DNA from: a gamma proteobacterium endosymbiont of Lamellibrachia anaximandri
GTDB lineage: Bacteria; Pseudomonadota; Gammaproteobacteria; Chromatiales; Chromatiaceae
Reading direction: 5' to 3'
Assembly: GCA_016756855.1 (NCBI GenBank)
Contig: JAESPD010000013.1
Location: forward strand, 1 to 64,000
DNA length: 64,000 nt
Under the pieces are notes generated by a model that searched no databases, had not been told where the DNA came from, and was given only the letters and a program-made list of their open reading frames with translations. Made by a program: the position numbers and the translations under genes. Shown piece after piece: positions 1 to 9,443 of this stretch; within the stretch, counting starts at the first letter, position 1, and every line of letters starts with the position of its first letter.

Positions 1-1377
1 CGTTTCCTCACCACCACTGTTGGCAGCGGTAGCGGCACCACCCTGGTGGTCGATGATGCCGGTTACTTCTACGACGGTTTCGGCATCGACGGTGAGGCCG
101 GGGATGAGATCCAGCTACAGGGCAGTAGTGAGACCGCCCGTATCGTTGAGATCAACTATGCCAGCCACACTATCACCCTCGATCATGCGCTGAGCTGGAA
201 TGCCGGTCAGGGCGTTGCCCTGAAATACAACGGCAGTGCACCGGATATGGGGGCGTTTGAACATGTCGGCAATACAGATCCAGATCCACAGCTACCGAAT
301 CATACGCCAACAATTACCGGTGAACCCGTATTGGTTGTGGCGGAAAATACCCCCTACCATTTTGCCCCCGCAGCTGCCGATGCTGATGGTGATAAACTGA
401 TCTTCAGTGTTCGTAATCTGCCTGCCTGGGCAAGTTTTGATTCCGTAACTGGAGTGATCTCCGGCACCCCCGGCTTCGATGGCGCGGGCAGCTATTCTGA
501 TATCAGTCTATCGGTAACGGATGGAAAGGCGAGTGCTGCGCTTTCCCCGTTCACCCTGGTAGTCAGTAACGTTAACAGGGCGCCTGAGATTGGCGGTGAA
601 CCTGCTGCCGGGGTCTCCGCAGGCAATGCGTATAGCTTTATCCCCAGTGCCTCAGATGCTGACGGTGACAGTATGACCTTTGCCGTCAGTGGAAAACCAA
701 CATGGTTGAACTTTGACCGCGCAACCGGCGCCTTGAACGGCACGCCTGCTGAGTCTGATATCGGTGAATATACGGATGTTGCCATCTCGGTGAGCGATGG
801 AACGGTAACGAGCCGGTTGGCACCTTTTTCCATTCTTGTCACTGGACTCAACCATCAGCCGGTAGCTGTCGATGATCTGGCCGCAGTCGTTGCGGGTGAA
901 TCTGTCATGGTCGCTGTGCTCGCCAATGATACAGGTCTGCAGGATGAACCGATCAGTGTGCGCATCCTGCAATCCCCAACCAAAGGGGAGTTGAGCGTCA
1001 CCGCAGGTAATGAGGTTATCTATCTGGCAGCTGCCGGTTATTCTGGCAGGTACAGTTTTGTCTACGAGGTAACCGATCTCCATGGTGACAGTGCCACTGC
1101 TACGGTTACTGTGGACGTCACCTGCATCACCTCATGTGAGGCAGCCAGCAATCGGGTGCAGATTTCCTGGACACCCAGCGAGGGTGGGAGTGTTCAATCA
1201 TATCGCGTCTATTATGGCCAGGAACCCGGTAACTACGAGTACTGGGAGGTGGCGGACAGTATGATATCCCACGTTGTTACGCTACCCAGTGACGGAGTCT
1301 GGTATCTGGCGGTAACCGCAATCGATATTGCGGGCATTGAATCGGGTTACTCAGAAGAGATAATAGTTCGGTTCTAA
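1..1377 (+). CDS. C-terminal part of a large surface/secreted protein: beta-helix-like end, two putative Ig (He_PIG-like) repeats, a cadherin-like repeat and an fn3-like domain (5' truncated by the window)
   Basis: The frame is open from base 1 (RFLTTTVGSGSG...). Two repeats of the type 'YxFxPxAxDADGDxxxFxVxxxPxWxxFDxxTGxxxGTP', then 'AVDDLAAVVAGESVMVAVLANDTG', then an fn3-like tail. Confidence 0.75.
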   Translation, partial: RFLTTTVGSGSGTTLVVDDAGYFYDGFGIDGEAGDEIQLQGSSETARIVEINYASHTITLDHALSWNAGQGVALKYNGSAPDMGAFEHVGNTDPDPQLPNHTPTITGEPVLVVAENTPYHFAPAAADADGDKLIFSVRNLPAWASFDSVTGVISGTPGFDGAGSYSDISLSVTDGKASAALSPFTLVVSNVNRAPEIGGEPAAGVSAGNAYSFIPSASDADGDSMTFAVSGKPTWLNFDRATGALNGTPAESDIGEYTDVAISVSDGTVTSRLAPFSILVTGLNHQPVAVDDLAAVVAGESVMVAVLANDTGLQDEPISVRILQSPTKGELSVTAGNEVIYLAAAGYSGRYSFVYEVTDLHGDSATATVTVDVTCITSCEAASNRVQISWTPSEGGSVQSYRVYYGQEPGNYEYWEVADSMISHVVTLPSDGVWYLAVTAIDIAGIESGYSEEIIVRF

Positions 1378-1480
1378 AGCGAAGGTTTGTCTGTAGGCGT
1401 TGCCCCTGCGGCGATGAGGTGACGGTGTAGCACCACCGCACCAATTCGCTCTGGGGCGGGCTCCCTGTCAGGAATAAAGC

Positions 1481-2395
1481 CTAAACCAATGCTGCCTGCG
1501 CCTGACCGATCTGTTCGCCCATCTTCAGCGGCATCTCCGCCGTCAGCTCATCCAGCCAGTCCATGGCATCCTGGCCGAACAGCAGGATCACAGTGGAACC
1601 CATATTGAAGCGCCCCATCTCCTCTCCCTTTTCAAGGGTGATCTCTGCAGGCGCAGGTTGTTCTGCGTAGTGCCATTCGCGTACCTGTTTTGACACAGGG
1701 GTCACTGTGCCCGACCAGACGGTATCCATGCTGGAGACAAAGATCGCGCCCACCAGGATGACGGCCATGGGTCCGGCCTCGGTTTCGAAGAGAGAGACAA
1801 CCCGCTCATTGCGGGCAAAGAGATTGGGCACCATACGGGCAGTGGTGTTGTTGACGCTGAACAGGCGTCCCGGCACATGGATCATCTTTTTCAGCGTGCC
1901 GGAAAACGGCATGTGCACGCGATGATAGTCTCTTGGTGAGAGGTAGATGGTGGCAAAACTGCCCTCCTCGAAACGGCGGCTCCACTCCATGTCGCCACCC
2001 AGCAGTTCCAGCAGGGAGTAGTCGTGCCCCTTGGCTTGGAACAGATAGCCGCTCTCGATATCCCCTGCCTGACTCAGTGTGCCGTCGGCGGGGGAGGTGA
2101 TGGCGTCCTGTTCCGCAGCGACAGGTCTTGCATCCGGTCGCAGGACGCGGGTAAAGAAGTCGTTGAAGCTGCGATAGACCGCCGGGTCCGACTCCAGCGC
2201 CAGATCCATGTCCACCCGATACCACTCAATGGCCTTGCGAATCAGCAGATCCTTGAAGGGTTTCCACTCCGAGCGGGTGATGCGGTACATGATCGCCGAT
2301 AAAAGATGGTGCGGCAGCAGGTATTGGAGACCTACAAAAAGTTTGTCGCCAAGGGTTTCAGGGGCGCCGCGCAGGGCAGCAGGAGAGTATTTCAT
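1481..2395 (-). CDS. psd: phosphatidylserine decarboxylase proenzyme
   Basis: Full-length family match by reading: SPADGTLSQAG, YLSPRDYHRVHMPFSG, and C-terminal MGST autocleavage motif (FNMGSTVILLF). Confidence 0.95.
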   Translation of the reverse strand: MKYSPAALRGAPETLGDKLFVGLQYLLPHHLLSAIMYRITRSEWKPFKDLLIRKAIEWYRVDMDLALESDPAVYRSFNDFFTRVLRPDARPVAAEQDAITSPADGTLSQAGDIESGYLFQAKGHDYSLLELLGGDMEWSRRFEEGSFATIYLSPRDYHRVHMPFSGTLKKMIHVPGRLFSVNNTTARMVPNLFARNERVVSLFETEAGPMAVILVGAIFVSSMDTVWSGTVTPVSKQVREWHYAEQPAPAEITLEKGEEMGRFNMGSTVILLFGQDAMDWLDELTAEMPLKMGEQIGQAQAALV

Positions 2396-2982
2396 GGATT
2401 TTGGTTGCTGATAATTGCCTTCAGATCAGCTGCGATGGTAGCTGCATCCTGCACGTCGGTAAACAGTGCATGAATCCGCGCCTCAGGGTCAATGAGGTAG
2501 AGCGTGAAGCTGTCAGTGATATCTGACACACCGAAACGAGAGAAAGTTTCATCGAGATCCTGTTCTGTACCATGCAGCGCGATAAAGTTGGGGCCGAGTC
2601 TGTCGGCGCCAGCCTCGATGTCGTCACTGCTCTCTCTGGGAACGTAAATGAACCGGGTCTGACGTTGCAGCTCCGATTCGATGGCGAGGCGATTGTAGAC
2701 CTGAACCATGCGATGGAAGGCGGGGGAGGCGGTGCCGGACTGTGGGTCCAGCACCAGCAGGTTCCAGCTCCCCTTCAGCCGCTGTTGCGAAAAGGGTTCG
2801 TTTGACTGATCGAAAAGCTGGAACTCCGGGGCCGGGGTTGGGGGGCGCATCACCACCCCGGAGATTGGGCTTACATTATCGGTTTTATTGCGGTTGCCCA
2901 CGTAGTAGCTGATGGCGAAGACGGAAATCGCCAACAGGAAGAAAACCGCACGGCGTTGCCTTGGTCCGGGTCTGCCGATCAT
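2392..2982 (-). CDS. SCO1/SenC-like thioredoxin-fold membrane-anchored protein lacking cysteines
   Basis: N-terminal TM segment, PEFQLFDQSNEPFSQQRLKGSWNLLVL and TLYLIDPEARIHALFT pattern. Overlaps the psd start. Confidence 0.65.
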   Translation of the reverse strand: MIGRPGPRQRRAVFFLLAISVFAISYYVGNRNKTDNVSPISGVVMRPPTPAPEFQLFDQSNEPFSQQRLKGSWNLLVLDPQSGTASPAFHRMVQVYNRLAIESELQRQTRFIYVPRESSDDIEAGADRLGPNFIALHGTEQDLDETFSRFGVSDITDSFTLYLIDPEARIHALFTDVQDAATIAADLKAIISNQNP

Positions 2983-3012
2983 GTCTCTTCCTGCTTGAAA
3001 ATCAGAAGCTCC

Positions 3013-4194
3013 TTAAGCCTGCAATGCTTTCTGTACCGCAGCCAGGGCCACGCCGGTATTGATTGGTGCCCCCATGTCGCTCAGGACCGCTTCCAGAGCG
3101 CCAACGCAGAGCAGGACGTTCTCAGCCCGGGCGCTGTGCCCCATGAGGCCGACACGCCAGACCTTTCCGGCCAGTGCGCCGAGACCAGCGCCGATCTCCA
3201 GATTGTATTCGTTGAGCAGGCGTCCGCGGACGGCAGCGTCGTCAACTCCTTCAGGAATGGATACGGCGTTGAGCTGGGGCAGACGGTGCGCCTCGTCGAC
3301 GATGAAGGAGAGCCCCATCGCCTCCAGACCGGCCTTCAGCGCCAGATGCATCTTCCGGTGTCTTGCCCAGGCGTTCTCCAGCCCCTCTTCCTCAAGGATG
3401 CGCAGCGATTCATGCAGTCCGTAGAGCGCGTTCACCGGTGCGGTGTGGTGATAGGCACGCTTCTGTCCGCTACCCCAATAACCCATTACCAGATTGAGAT
3501 CGAGGAACCAGCTCTGCACCTTGCCTGAACGGTTGCGCACCTTCTCCAGGGCGCGTTCGCTGAAGCTGATCGGCGAGATGCCGGGAGTGCAGGAGAGACA
3601 CTTTTGAGTACCGGAGTAGATGCTGTCGATCTCCCATTCGTCCACCTTTACCGGGGTGCCGCCAAGGGAAGTCACCGCATCGACGATGGTCAGGCAGTCA
3701 TGGGCATGGGCCAGCGCCACCAGTTCCCTGGCATCGGACTGGGCGCCGGTGGAGGTCTCCGCATGTACGAAAGCGAGAATTTTGGCGTCGGGGTTAGCTT
3801 TCAATGCATCCTCGACCTTCTGCAGATCGACCGCAGTGCCCCAGTCGTCTTCCACCATCACCGGGGTGCCGCCGCAACGTTCCACGTTCTCTTTCATACG
3901 ACCGCCGAAGACGCCGTTCTGGCAGGCGATGACCTTGTCACCCGGTTCGACCAGATTGGCGAAGCAGGTCTCCATACCGGCGGAACCGGGGGCGGAGACC
4001 GGCATGGTCAGTGCATTTTCGGTTTGGAAGGCGTACTGCAGGAGCGCCTTGGTCTGCTCCATCATGCCGACGAAGGCTGGATCCAGATGGCCGATGGTCG
4101 GACGGGAGAGGGCTTCCAGAATGCGCGGATGCACATCCGAGGGGCCGGGACCCATGAGCGTACGGATCGGGGGGTTGAAGATAGGTGTGTTCAT
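3013..4194 (-). CDS. pyridoxal-phosphate aminotransferase, alanine/serine--glyoxylate aminotransferase family
   Basis: MNTPIFNPPIRTLMGPGPSDVHPRILEAL...DAVTSLGGTPVKVDEWEIDSIYSGTQKCLSCTPGISPISFSERA. Start set at 4194 rather than the upstream ATG of the ORF track. Confidence 0.9.
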   Translation of the reverse strand: MNTPIFNPPIRTLMGPGPSDVHPRILEALSRPTIGHLDPAFVGMMEQTKALLQYAFQTENALTMPVSAPGSAGMETCFANLVEPGDKVIACQNGVFGGRMKENVERCGGTPVMVEDDWGTAVDLQKVEDALKANPDAKILAFVHAETSTGAQSDARELVALAHAHDCLTIVDAVTSLGGTPVKVDEWEIDSIYSGTQKCLSCTPGISPISFSERALEKVRNRSGKVQSWFLDLNLVMGYWGSGQKRAYHHTAPVNALYGLHESLRILEEEGLENAWARHRKMHLALKAGLEAMGLSFIVDEAHRLPQLNAVSIPEGVDDAAVRGRLLNEYNLEIGAGLGALAGKVWRVGLMGHSARAENVLLCVGALEAVLSDMGAPINTGVALAAVQKALQA

Positions 4195-4341
4195 AGCGTC
4201 GCTGCCTGTAGGGGGCCGTGGAAACCGGCACCTGTGTTCGTTAAGTCGATGTTGGATGCGAGTATAAGTTGCGTATGGAGCCCGCTTCAAGGATCAACAA
4301 CCGCTTTTTAGTTCGGGGTTATAGCGTTTTTCATATCAGCA

Positions 4342-4369
4342 CTTGAAAAAATAGGGTGTGTCCCAATCT
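4342..4369 (+). promoter_or_regulatory. candidate sigma-32 (heat-shock) promoter upstream of hsp20
   Basis: CTTGAA (4342-4347), 14-nt spacer, CCCAATCT (4362-4369); close to CTTGAAA-N12-14-CCCCATNT. Confidence 0.6.
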
Positions 4370-4410
4370 TTTCAGACAACAGCAAAACACAATTTCTGGA
4401 GAACGAAAAA

Positions 4411-4845
4411 ATGAGCATTTTTCACAATGAGCCCTGGATCCAGCTACACGACTTTGGCCGCGAGATGGATCGCCTGATGCAAACGCGCAAACAGCAACAG
4501 GTTGCCGCAGCATCCGTCTGGACACCGGCGGTGGATATTCATGAGGCTGAAGATCACTATCGCCTGACGCTGGATATCCCCGGTGTTGCCCCGGAAGAGA
4601 TCGAGGTCTCCATGGAAGATGGCGTGCTGGAGATCTCCGGTGAGCGTAAGGCGGTGGATACCGGGAACGAAAAGCGGGACTACAGTCGCCGCGAACGCTT
4701 TCAAGGGGCATTTCGCCGCAGTTTCAAATTGCCTGAAATGGCCGACGATACAGAGATCAGCGCGGCAACCAGTCACGGTGTACTCGAAGTGGTGATCAAG
4801 AAGAGAGCTGCGTTGCAGCCTCGCCGCATCCAGGTTACCCACTGA
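4411..4845 (+). CDS. small heat shock protein, Hsp20 family
   Basis: PAVDIHEAEDHYRLTLDIPGVAPEEIEVSMEDGVLEISGERK alpha-crystallin domain. Confidence 0.95.
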   Translation: MSIFHNEPWIQLHDFGREMDRLMQTRKQQQVAAASVWTPAVDIHEAEDHYRLTLDIPGVAPEEIEVSMEDGVLEISGERKAVDTGNEKRDYSRRERFQGAFRRSFKLPEMADDTEISAATSHGVLEVVIKKRAALQPRRIQVTH

Positions 4846-5019
4846 TTCAAACTCTTTCTGTTTTCCCCCTTGGATGCAGGGGCGGTGCCACACCGCCCCT
4901 GCCGGCTGTCCATCCGGAAACGATTCCGAAAAACGCAGAGATGAATGCGTCAATTGAGATTGCCTGCCACATAGGGTGTCGGTTACTCTTCCAACCCTCT
5001 GTGTCTTGGAATCAAAGCA

Positions 5020-6585
5020 ATGTTGCTGCAGCCGATCAAATACACTCTGCCTGACGACCTGGGACTGGACGGCGTCGAGTCTGCGCTGGCCCAATCCCAC
5101 CGTTTCCTGAAAGCCCCCAAAAGTGATGATAGCCTGGTTTTTCTCGACAGTTTCGACTGGCGGGTTTGGCAGGCGGGTGCGGAACTGACCTACGCAAAGT
5201 CTTCGGTGGGTGGCCGTCTCTGCTGGATTGAACATCGCAGCGGGCAGCAAGTGGCTTGTGAGGCGCAGCAGCATGCTCCTGGATTCAGCGATTCCCTGCC
5301 GGTCGGCGAGATGCGTGAGCAACTCTCCCCGATACTCGAAATGCGTACACTGTTACCCCTGGTCAGGGTGGATCGTCATCTGCGAACTCTGCGACTGCTC
5401 GACAGGGAGGAGAAGACGGTTGTTCGGATTGTGCTGGAAGAGAACCGCTACAGCTCCCAGGATGGCAAACAGCAGGGTTCGCTGGAACCGACTCTCACCC
5501 TGCTGCCGCTTAAAGGCTACCCAAAACCATTCCTGCGGCTGCAGGCGGATCTGGAAAGTCTGGGGTTAGAGGTGGCAACCCAGACGCCGTTCATCGGCGC
5601 CCTCGATGGAATTGGCCGGCGGCCCGGGGACTACTCATCCAAGCTCAACTATCGGCTCGATCCTGAACAGCGCGCCGATGCTGCTGGTCGAAAGATACTG
5701 CTGGGCCTGTTGGATACCATGGAAGCGAACATTTCCGGTACCCGGACGAATCTTGATTCGGAATTTCTCCATGATCTACGGGTCGCGGTGCGCCGCAGCC
5801 GGTCGTTGCTGGGGCAGGTCAAGAACATCTTCGCTGAAACCGATATCGAACGTTTCAAACAGGGTCTGGGGTGGATCGGCAAGATCACCGGGCCGACCCG
5901 CGACCTGGATGTCTATCTGCTGAAATTCGCTGATCTTCAGGCGAGTCTGCCGACGGTGGTGCAAGCCGATCTCGAACCCTTTCGCGACTTCCTGGTAAAT
6001 CATCATCAGGGCGCGCAGCGTGCTCTGGTGCGCAAGATCAACTCTCCCCATTTCCGCAAATTGATGAAGGATTGGCGTAGCTGGCTGGAGTCGCCATTGC
6101 CGGAGGCGCCGGTTGAAGTCAATGCCCGGAAGCCGGCTGCGAAGGTGGCGGATCTGCGCATTCGCAAGATCTACCATCGGGTGTTGAGAGAGGGGTTGGC
6201 GATTACACCGGACTCCCCGGCGGAAGCGCTTCACGATCTGCGCAAATCGTGCAAGAAACTGCGCTATCTCATGGAGTTCTTTCAGAGTCTCTATCCCAAG
6301 CGCGATATTCGCAAGGTGATCAAGGCGATGAAGATCCTGCTGGATAATCTCGGCGACTTTCAGGATCTGCAGGTGCAGGCGGAGAGTCTGGAGGATTTTG
6401 GTGAGCAGATGCTGAAAGAGGGGAGCGGCGCCCGGCCGGTGATTGCGATGGGCATCCTGGTGGGTGATCTGCTGGCGAAGCAACAGCAGGCCCGGGCTGA
6501 GTTCTCGGCCCTGTTTACCGACTTTGCCGCACGGGACAATCGCGACACATTCGTGCAACTCTTTGGTGGCAAGGGGACAGTATGA
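5020..6585 (+). CDS. CHAD domain-containing protein
   Basis: Conserved His-rich alpha-helical CHAD signatures: DFLHDLRVAVRRSRS-type (EFLHDLRVAVRRSRSLL), GPTRDLDVYL, LHDLRKSCKKLRYLMEFF. Confidence 0.9.
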   Translation: MLLQPIKYTLPDDLGLDGVESALAQSHRFLKAPKSDDSLVFLDSFDWRVWQAGAELTYAKSSVGGRLCWIEHRSGQQVACEAQQHAPGFSDSLPVGEMREQLSPILEMRTLLPLVRVDRHLRTLRLLDREEKTVVRIVLEENRYSSQDGKQQGSLEPTLTLLPLKGYPKPFLRLQADLESLGLEVATQTPFIGALDGIGRRPGDYSSKLNYRLDPEQRADAAGRKILLGLLDTMEANISGTRTNLDSEFLHDLRVAVRRSRSLLGQVKNIFAETDIERFKQGLGWIGKITGPTRDLDVYLLKFADLQASLPTVVQADLEPFRDFLVNHHQGAQRALVRKINSPHFRKLMKDWRSWLESPLPEAPVEVNARKPAAKVADLRIRKIYHRVLREGLAITPDSPAEALHDLRKSCKKLRYLMEFFQSLYPKRDIRKVIKAMKILLDNLGDFQDLQVQAESLEDFGEQMLKEGSGARPVIAMGILVGDLLAKQQQARAEFSALFTDFAARDNRDTFVQLFGGKGTV

Positions 6586-7337
6586 AGATCATCGGCATTT
6601 ACAACATCAAGGGTGGGGTGGGCAAGACTGCCACGGCGGTGAACCTTGCCTACCTGGCGGCGAAGGAGGGTTACCGCACCCTGATCTGGGATCTTGATCC
6701 CCAGGCTGCAGCGACCTTCTATTTTCGTGTCAAACCGAAGGTAAAAGGCGGTAGTAAACGTCTGGTGAAAGGCAAGCTCGATCTCGACTCGCTGGTCAAG
6801 GCCACCGACTTTGACAACCTTGACATTCTGCCGGCGGATTTCTCCTATCGGAATATGGATCTGAGACTGGAGACCGCCAGCAAGCCTACCAAACAGCTGC
6901 TGAGACTGCTGCGTCCCCTCTCCCGTGCCTATGATTATGTTTTTCTCGACTGTCCGCCCAGTATATCTCTGGTCTCGGAAAACATCTTTCGTGCCGCTGA
7001 TGGCCTGATGTTGCCCCTGATTCCGACTATCCTCTCCCTGCGAACCTTTGACCAATTGCTCGATTTTCTTGATGGACATCGTATAGACGGGCTGGAGCTG
7101 ATGCCCTTCTTCTCCATGGTGGACCGGCGCAAGCGGATGCATCTCGATGTCATGAAGAACCTGCCTGTCACGCACAGCGAGGTGCTGGAGACCCGTATCC
7201 CCTATGCCAGTGATGTGGAGCGGATGGGTATATTCCGCATGCCGGTGGCAGAGTATGCCCTGCGAGGAGTGGCGGCACAGGCCTACGAGGCGTTGTGGGC
7301 GGAGACGAAACAGCGACTTGGTGGAATTCCGGATTAA
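6582..7337 (+). CDS. ParA/MinD-family ATPase
   Basis: MKIIGIYNIKGGVGKTATAVNLAYLAAKEG deviant Walker A; FLDCPPSISLVSEN. Overlaps CHAD stop by ATGA. Confidence 0.92.
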   Translation: MKIIGIYNIKGGVGKTATAVNLAYLAAKEGYRTLIWDLDPQAAATFYFRVKPKVKGGSKRLVKGKLDLDSLVKATDFDNLDILPADFSYRNMDLRLETASKPTKQLLRLLRPLSRAYDYVFLDCPPSISLVSENIFRAADGLMLPLIPTILSLRTFDQLLDFLDGHRIDGLELMPFFSMVDRRKRMHLDVMKNLPVTHSEVLETRIPYASDVERMGIFRMPVAEYALRGVAAQAYEALWAETKQRLGGIPD

Positions 7338-7366
7338 TCGCTATCCCAGCAGTTTGCTGCGAAGGG

Positions 7367-7435
7367 GCAGGGGTCAGACTGCTCAACTCAATCTTAATTA
7401 CCTGCCGCGCTGTCCGGTTTGACTCTGACCCCTGC
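7367..7435. repeat. intergenic inverted repeat with GCAGGGGTCAGA / TCTGACCCCTGC ends
   Basis: 12-bp perfect inverted repeat, 7367-7378 and 7424-7435. Confidence 0.7.
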
Positions 7436-7488
7436 GGGCTGATTATCTGTAGAATAGGCGGCCATCATCCATCTGCTGTAGTCCTGCC

Positions 7489-8427
7489 GTGAACGCTCTC
7501 TCCATTCGAAATCTGCACAAGAGATACAACAACGGCTTTGAGGCGTTGAAAGGTATCGATCTCGATGTGGAAGAGGGGGATTTTTTTGCGCTGCTGGGCC
7601 CCAACGGTGCAGGAAAGTCGACTGCCATCGGTATCATCGCCTCCCTGGTCAACAAATCATCCGGGCAGGTGGCGGTATTTGGCCATGATACCGACAGGGA
7701 GCGTGAGGCAGCCAAGCAGTCCATCGGCCTGGTGCCTCAGGAGTTCAATTTCAATCAGTGGGAGCCGGTGGTGGAGATCCTGGTCAATCAGGCGGGGTAC
7801 TACGGCATACCTCGAAGCGAGGCCTATCTGCGGGCGGAGAAGAGTCTGAAACGGCTCGATCTGTGGGATCGGCGCAGCTCACAAGCCCGTGCGCTCTCCG
7901 GCGGCATGAAACGCCGTCTGATGATCGCCCGTGCGTTGGTGCATCGGCCGCGGTTGTTGATCCTCGATGAACCCACTGCCGGGGTGGATATCGAGATCCG
8001 CCGTTCCATGTGGGCGTTTCTGCGTGAGATCAACACACAGGGCACCACTATCATTCTTACCACCCACTATCTCGAAGAGGCGGAGAGCCTCTGCCGCAAC
8101 ATCGCCATCATCAACCACGGCCGGATCGTGGAGCAGTCTTCGCTCTCGGGACTGCTGAGCCGCCTGCACACGGAGACCTTCGTGCTCAACCTGCGTGAGG
8201 AACTCACCCGTCTGCCGGAACTGGACGAACATGTCCTGGTGCAGGTGGATGACGTAACGCTGGAGGTGGAACTCACCCGCGGGCAAACCATCAACGACCT
8301 CTTTGAAACGCTCTCCCGCAACGGCATCGAGGTTGTCAGCATGCGCAACAAGCAGAACCGTCTGGAACAGATGTTCATCAATATGGTGGACCGGGATCGC
8401 AGCAGCATAGTGGAGGGCAAAGCGTGA
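7489..8427 (+). CDS. ABC transporter ATP-binding protein (ABC-2 type exporter, YadG-like)
   Basis: GPNGAGKST Walker A, LSGGMKRRLMIARALVHRPRLLILDEPTAGVD. GTG start. Confidence 0.95.
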   Translation: MNALSIRNLHKRYNNGFEALKGIDLDVEEGDFFALLGPNGAGKSTAIGIIASLVNKSSGQVAVFGHDTDREREAAKQSIGLVPQEFNFNQWEPVVEILVNQAGYYGIPRSEAYLRAEKSLKRLDLWDRRSSQARALSGGMKRRLMIARALVHRPRLLILDEPTAGVDIEIRRSMWAFLREINTQGTTIILTTHYLEEAESLCRNIAIINHGRIVEQSSLSGLLSRLHTETFVLNLREELTRLPELDEHVLVQVDDVTLEVELTRGQTINDLFETLSRNGIEVVSMRNKQNRLEQMFINMVDRDRSSIVEGKA

Positions 8428-9200
8428 CCCGCTGGAGCCGCTACACCACCGCCTATCGCACCATTGTCATCAAAGAGGTGCTGCGTTTCAGCCGTATCTG
8501 GATTCAGACCATACTGCCGCCGGCGATCACCACCAGCCTCTACTTCGTTATCTTCGGCACTCTGATCGGTGATCGCATCGGGGAGATGGATGGTTTCCGC
8601 TACATCGATTTCATCGTGCCGGGCTTGATCCTGATGTCGGTGATACAGAACTCCTACGCCAACGTGGTCTCCTCCTTCTACAGCGCAAAATTTCAACACT
8701 ATGTGGATGAGATGTTGGTGGCGCCTGTGCCGAGTTGGGTGGTATTGGCAGGCTATGTCAGCGGAGGAGTGGCCAGGGGCGTTGCCGTCGGCAGCGTGGT
8801 GACACTGGTTTCACTGTTCTTTACCGATCTTGAGATACACAGTTACGCTATCACGCTGCTGGTGTTTATTTTGACTTCGATCCTGTTTGCCCTGGCGGGT
8901 TTTATCAACGCGGTCTATGCCAACACCTTTGACGATATCGCTATCGTGCCGACCTTTGTGTTGACACCGCTGACCTATCTCGGCGGCGTCTTCTACTCCA
9001 TTCAGTTGTTGCCCCAATTCTGGCAGGATGTCTCCATGGCCAATCCGGTGCTCTACATGGTGAACGCCTTCCGCTTCGGTCTTATCGGCGTTTCAGACAT
9101 CGACCTTGGTATTGCGATAATGATCATTCTCTCGTTTATTTTGGCCCTGTCGGCCTATAGCCTGAACCTGCTGCACCGGGGTGTGGGAATAAAGAAGTAG
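8424..9200 (+). CDS. ABC-2 type transporter permease (YadH-like)
   Basis: Overlaps the ATPase stop; hydrophobic; RYIDFIVPGLILMSVIQNSYANV, TYLGGVFYSIQLLPQFW. Confidence 0.93.
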   Translation: MTRWSRYTTAYRTIVIKEVLRFSRIWIQTILPPAITTSLYFVIFGTLIGDRIGEMDGFRYIDFIVPGLILMSVIQNSYANVVSSFYSAKFQHYVDEMLVAPVPSWVVLAGYVSGGVARGVAVGSVVTLVSLFFTDLEIHSYAITLLVFILTSILFALAGFINAVYANTFDDIAIVPTFVLTPLTYLGGVFYSIQLLPQFWQDVSMANPVLYMVNAFRFGLIGVSDIDLGIAIMIILSFILALSAYSLNLLHRGVGIKK

Positions 9201-9283
9201 GCCTGATCAAGCGTAGCGGATCAGGCAAAGTCGGCCACGAACAGGCAACCCACGCCGGATCCGCTACGCTTGATCCAGCCTAC
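9197..9283. repeat. REP-like inverted pair (family A, GTAGG...GATCAAGCGTAGCGGATC)
   Basis: GTAGGCCTGATCAAGCGTAGCGGATCAGGC ... GGATCCGCTACGCTTGATCCAGCCTAC; the same core recurs at 32010, 34450, 44856, 51015 and 56701. Confidence 0.85.
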
Positions 9284-9443
9284 ATTTGAGACATGGGTTT
9301 TCGTCGGAAGAGGAAAGCCAGAAACATATCAAACATCCTCTTATCCAAAATATGGGGTCGAAAATGCCCTATCATTACTGTTATCAACGAATCCGGGGCA
9401 GTTAAACCCGATATCCTGCCATTCGTAAATGGAGGGTGCAGAC

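Noticed and set aside
9197-9283. Palindromic repeats as a CRISPR array
   Set aside because: Copies are scattered singly or in pairs between genes with no regular spacers or cas genes.
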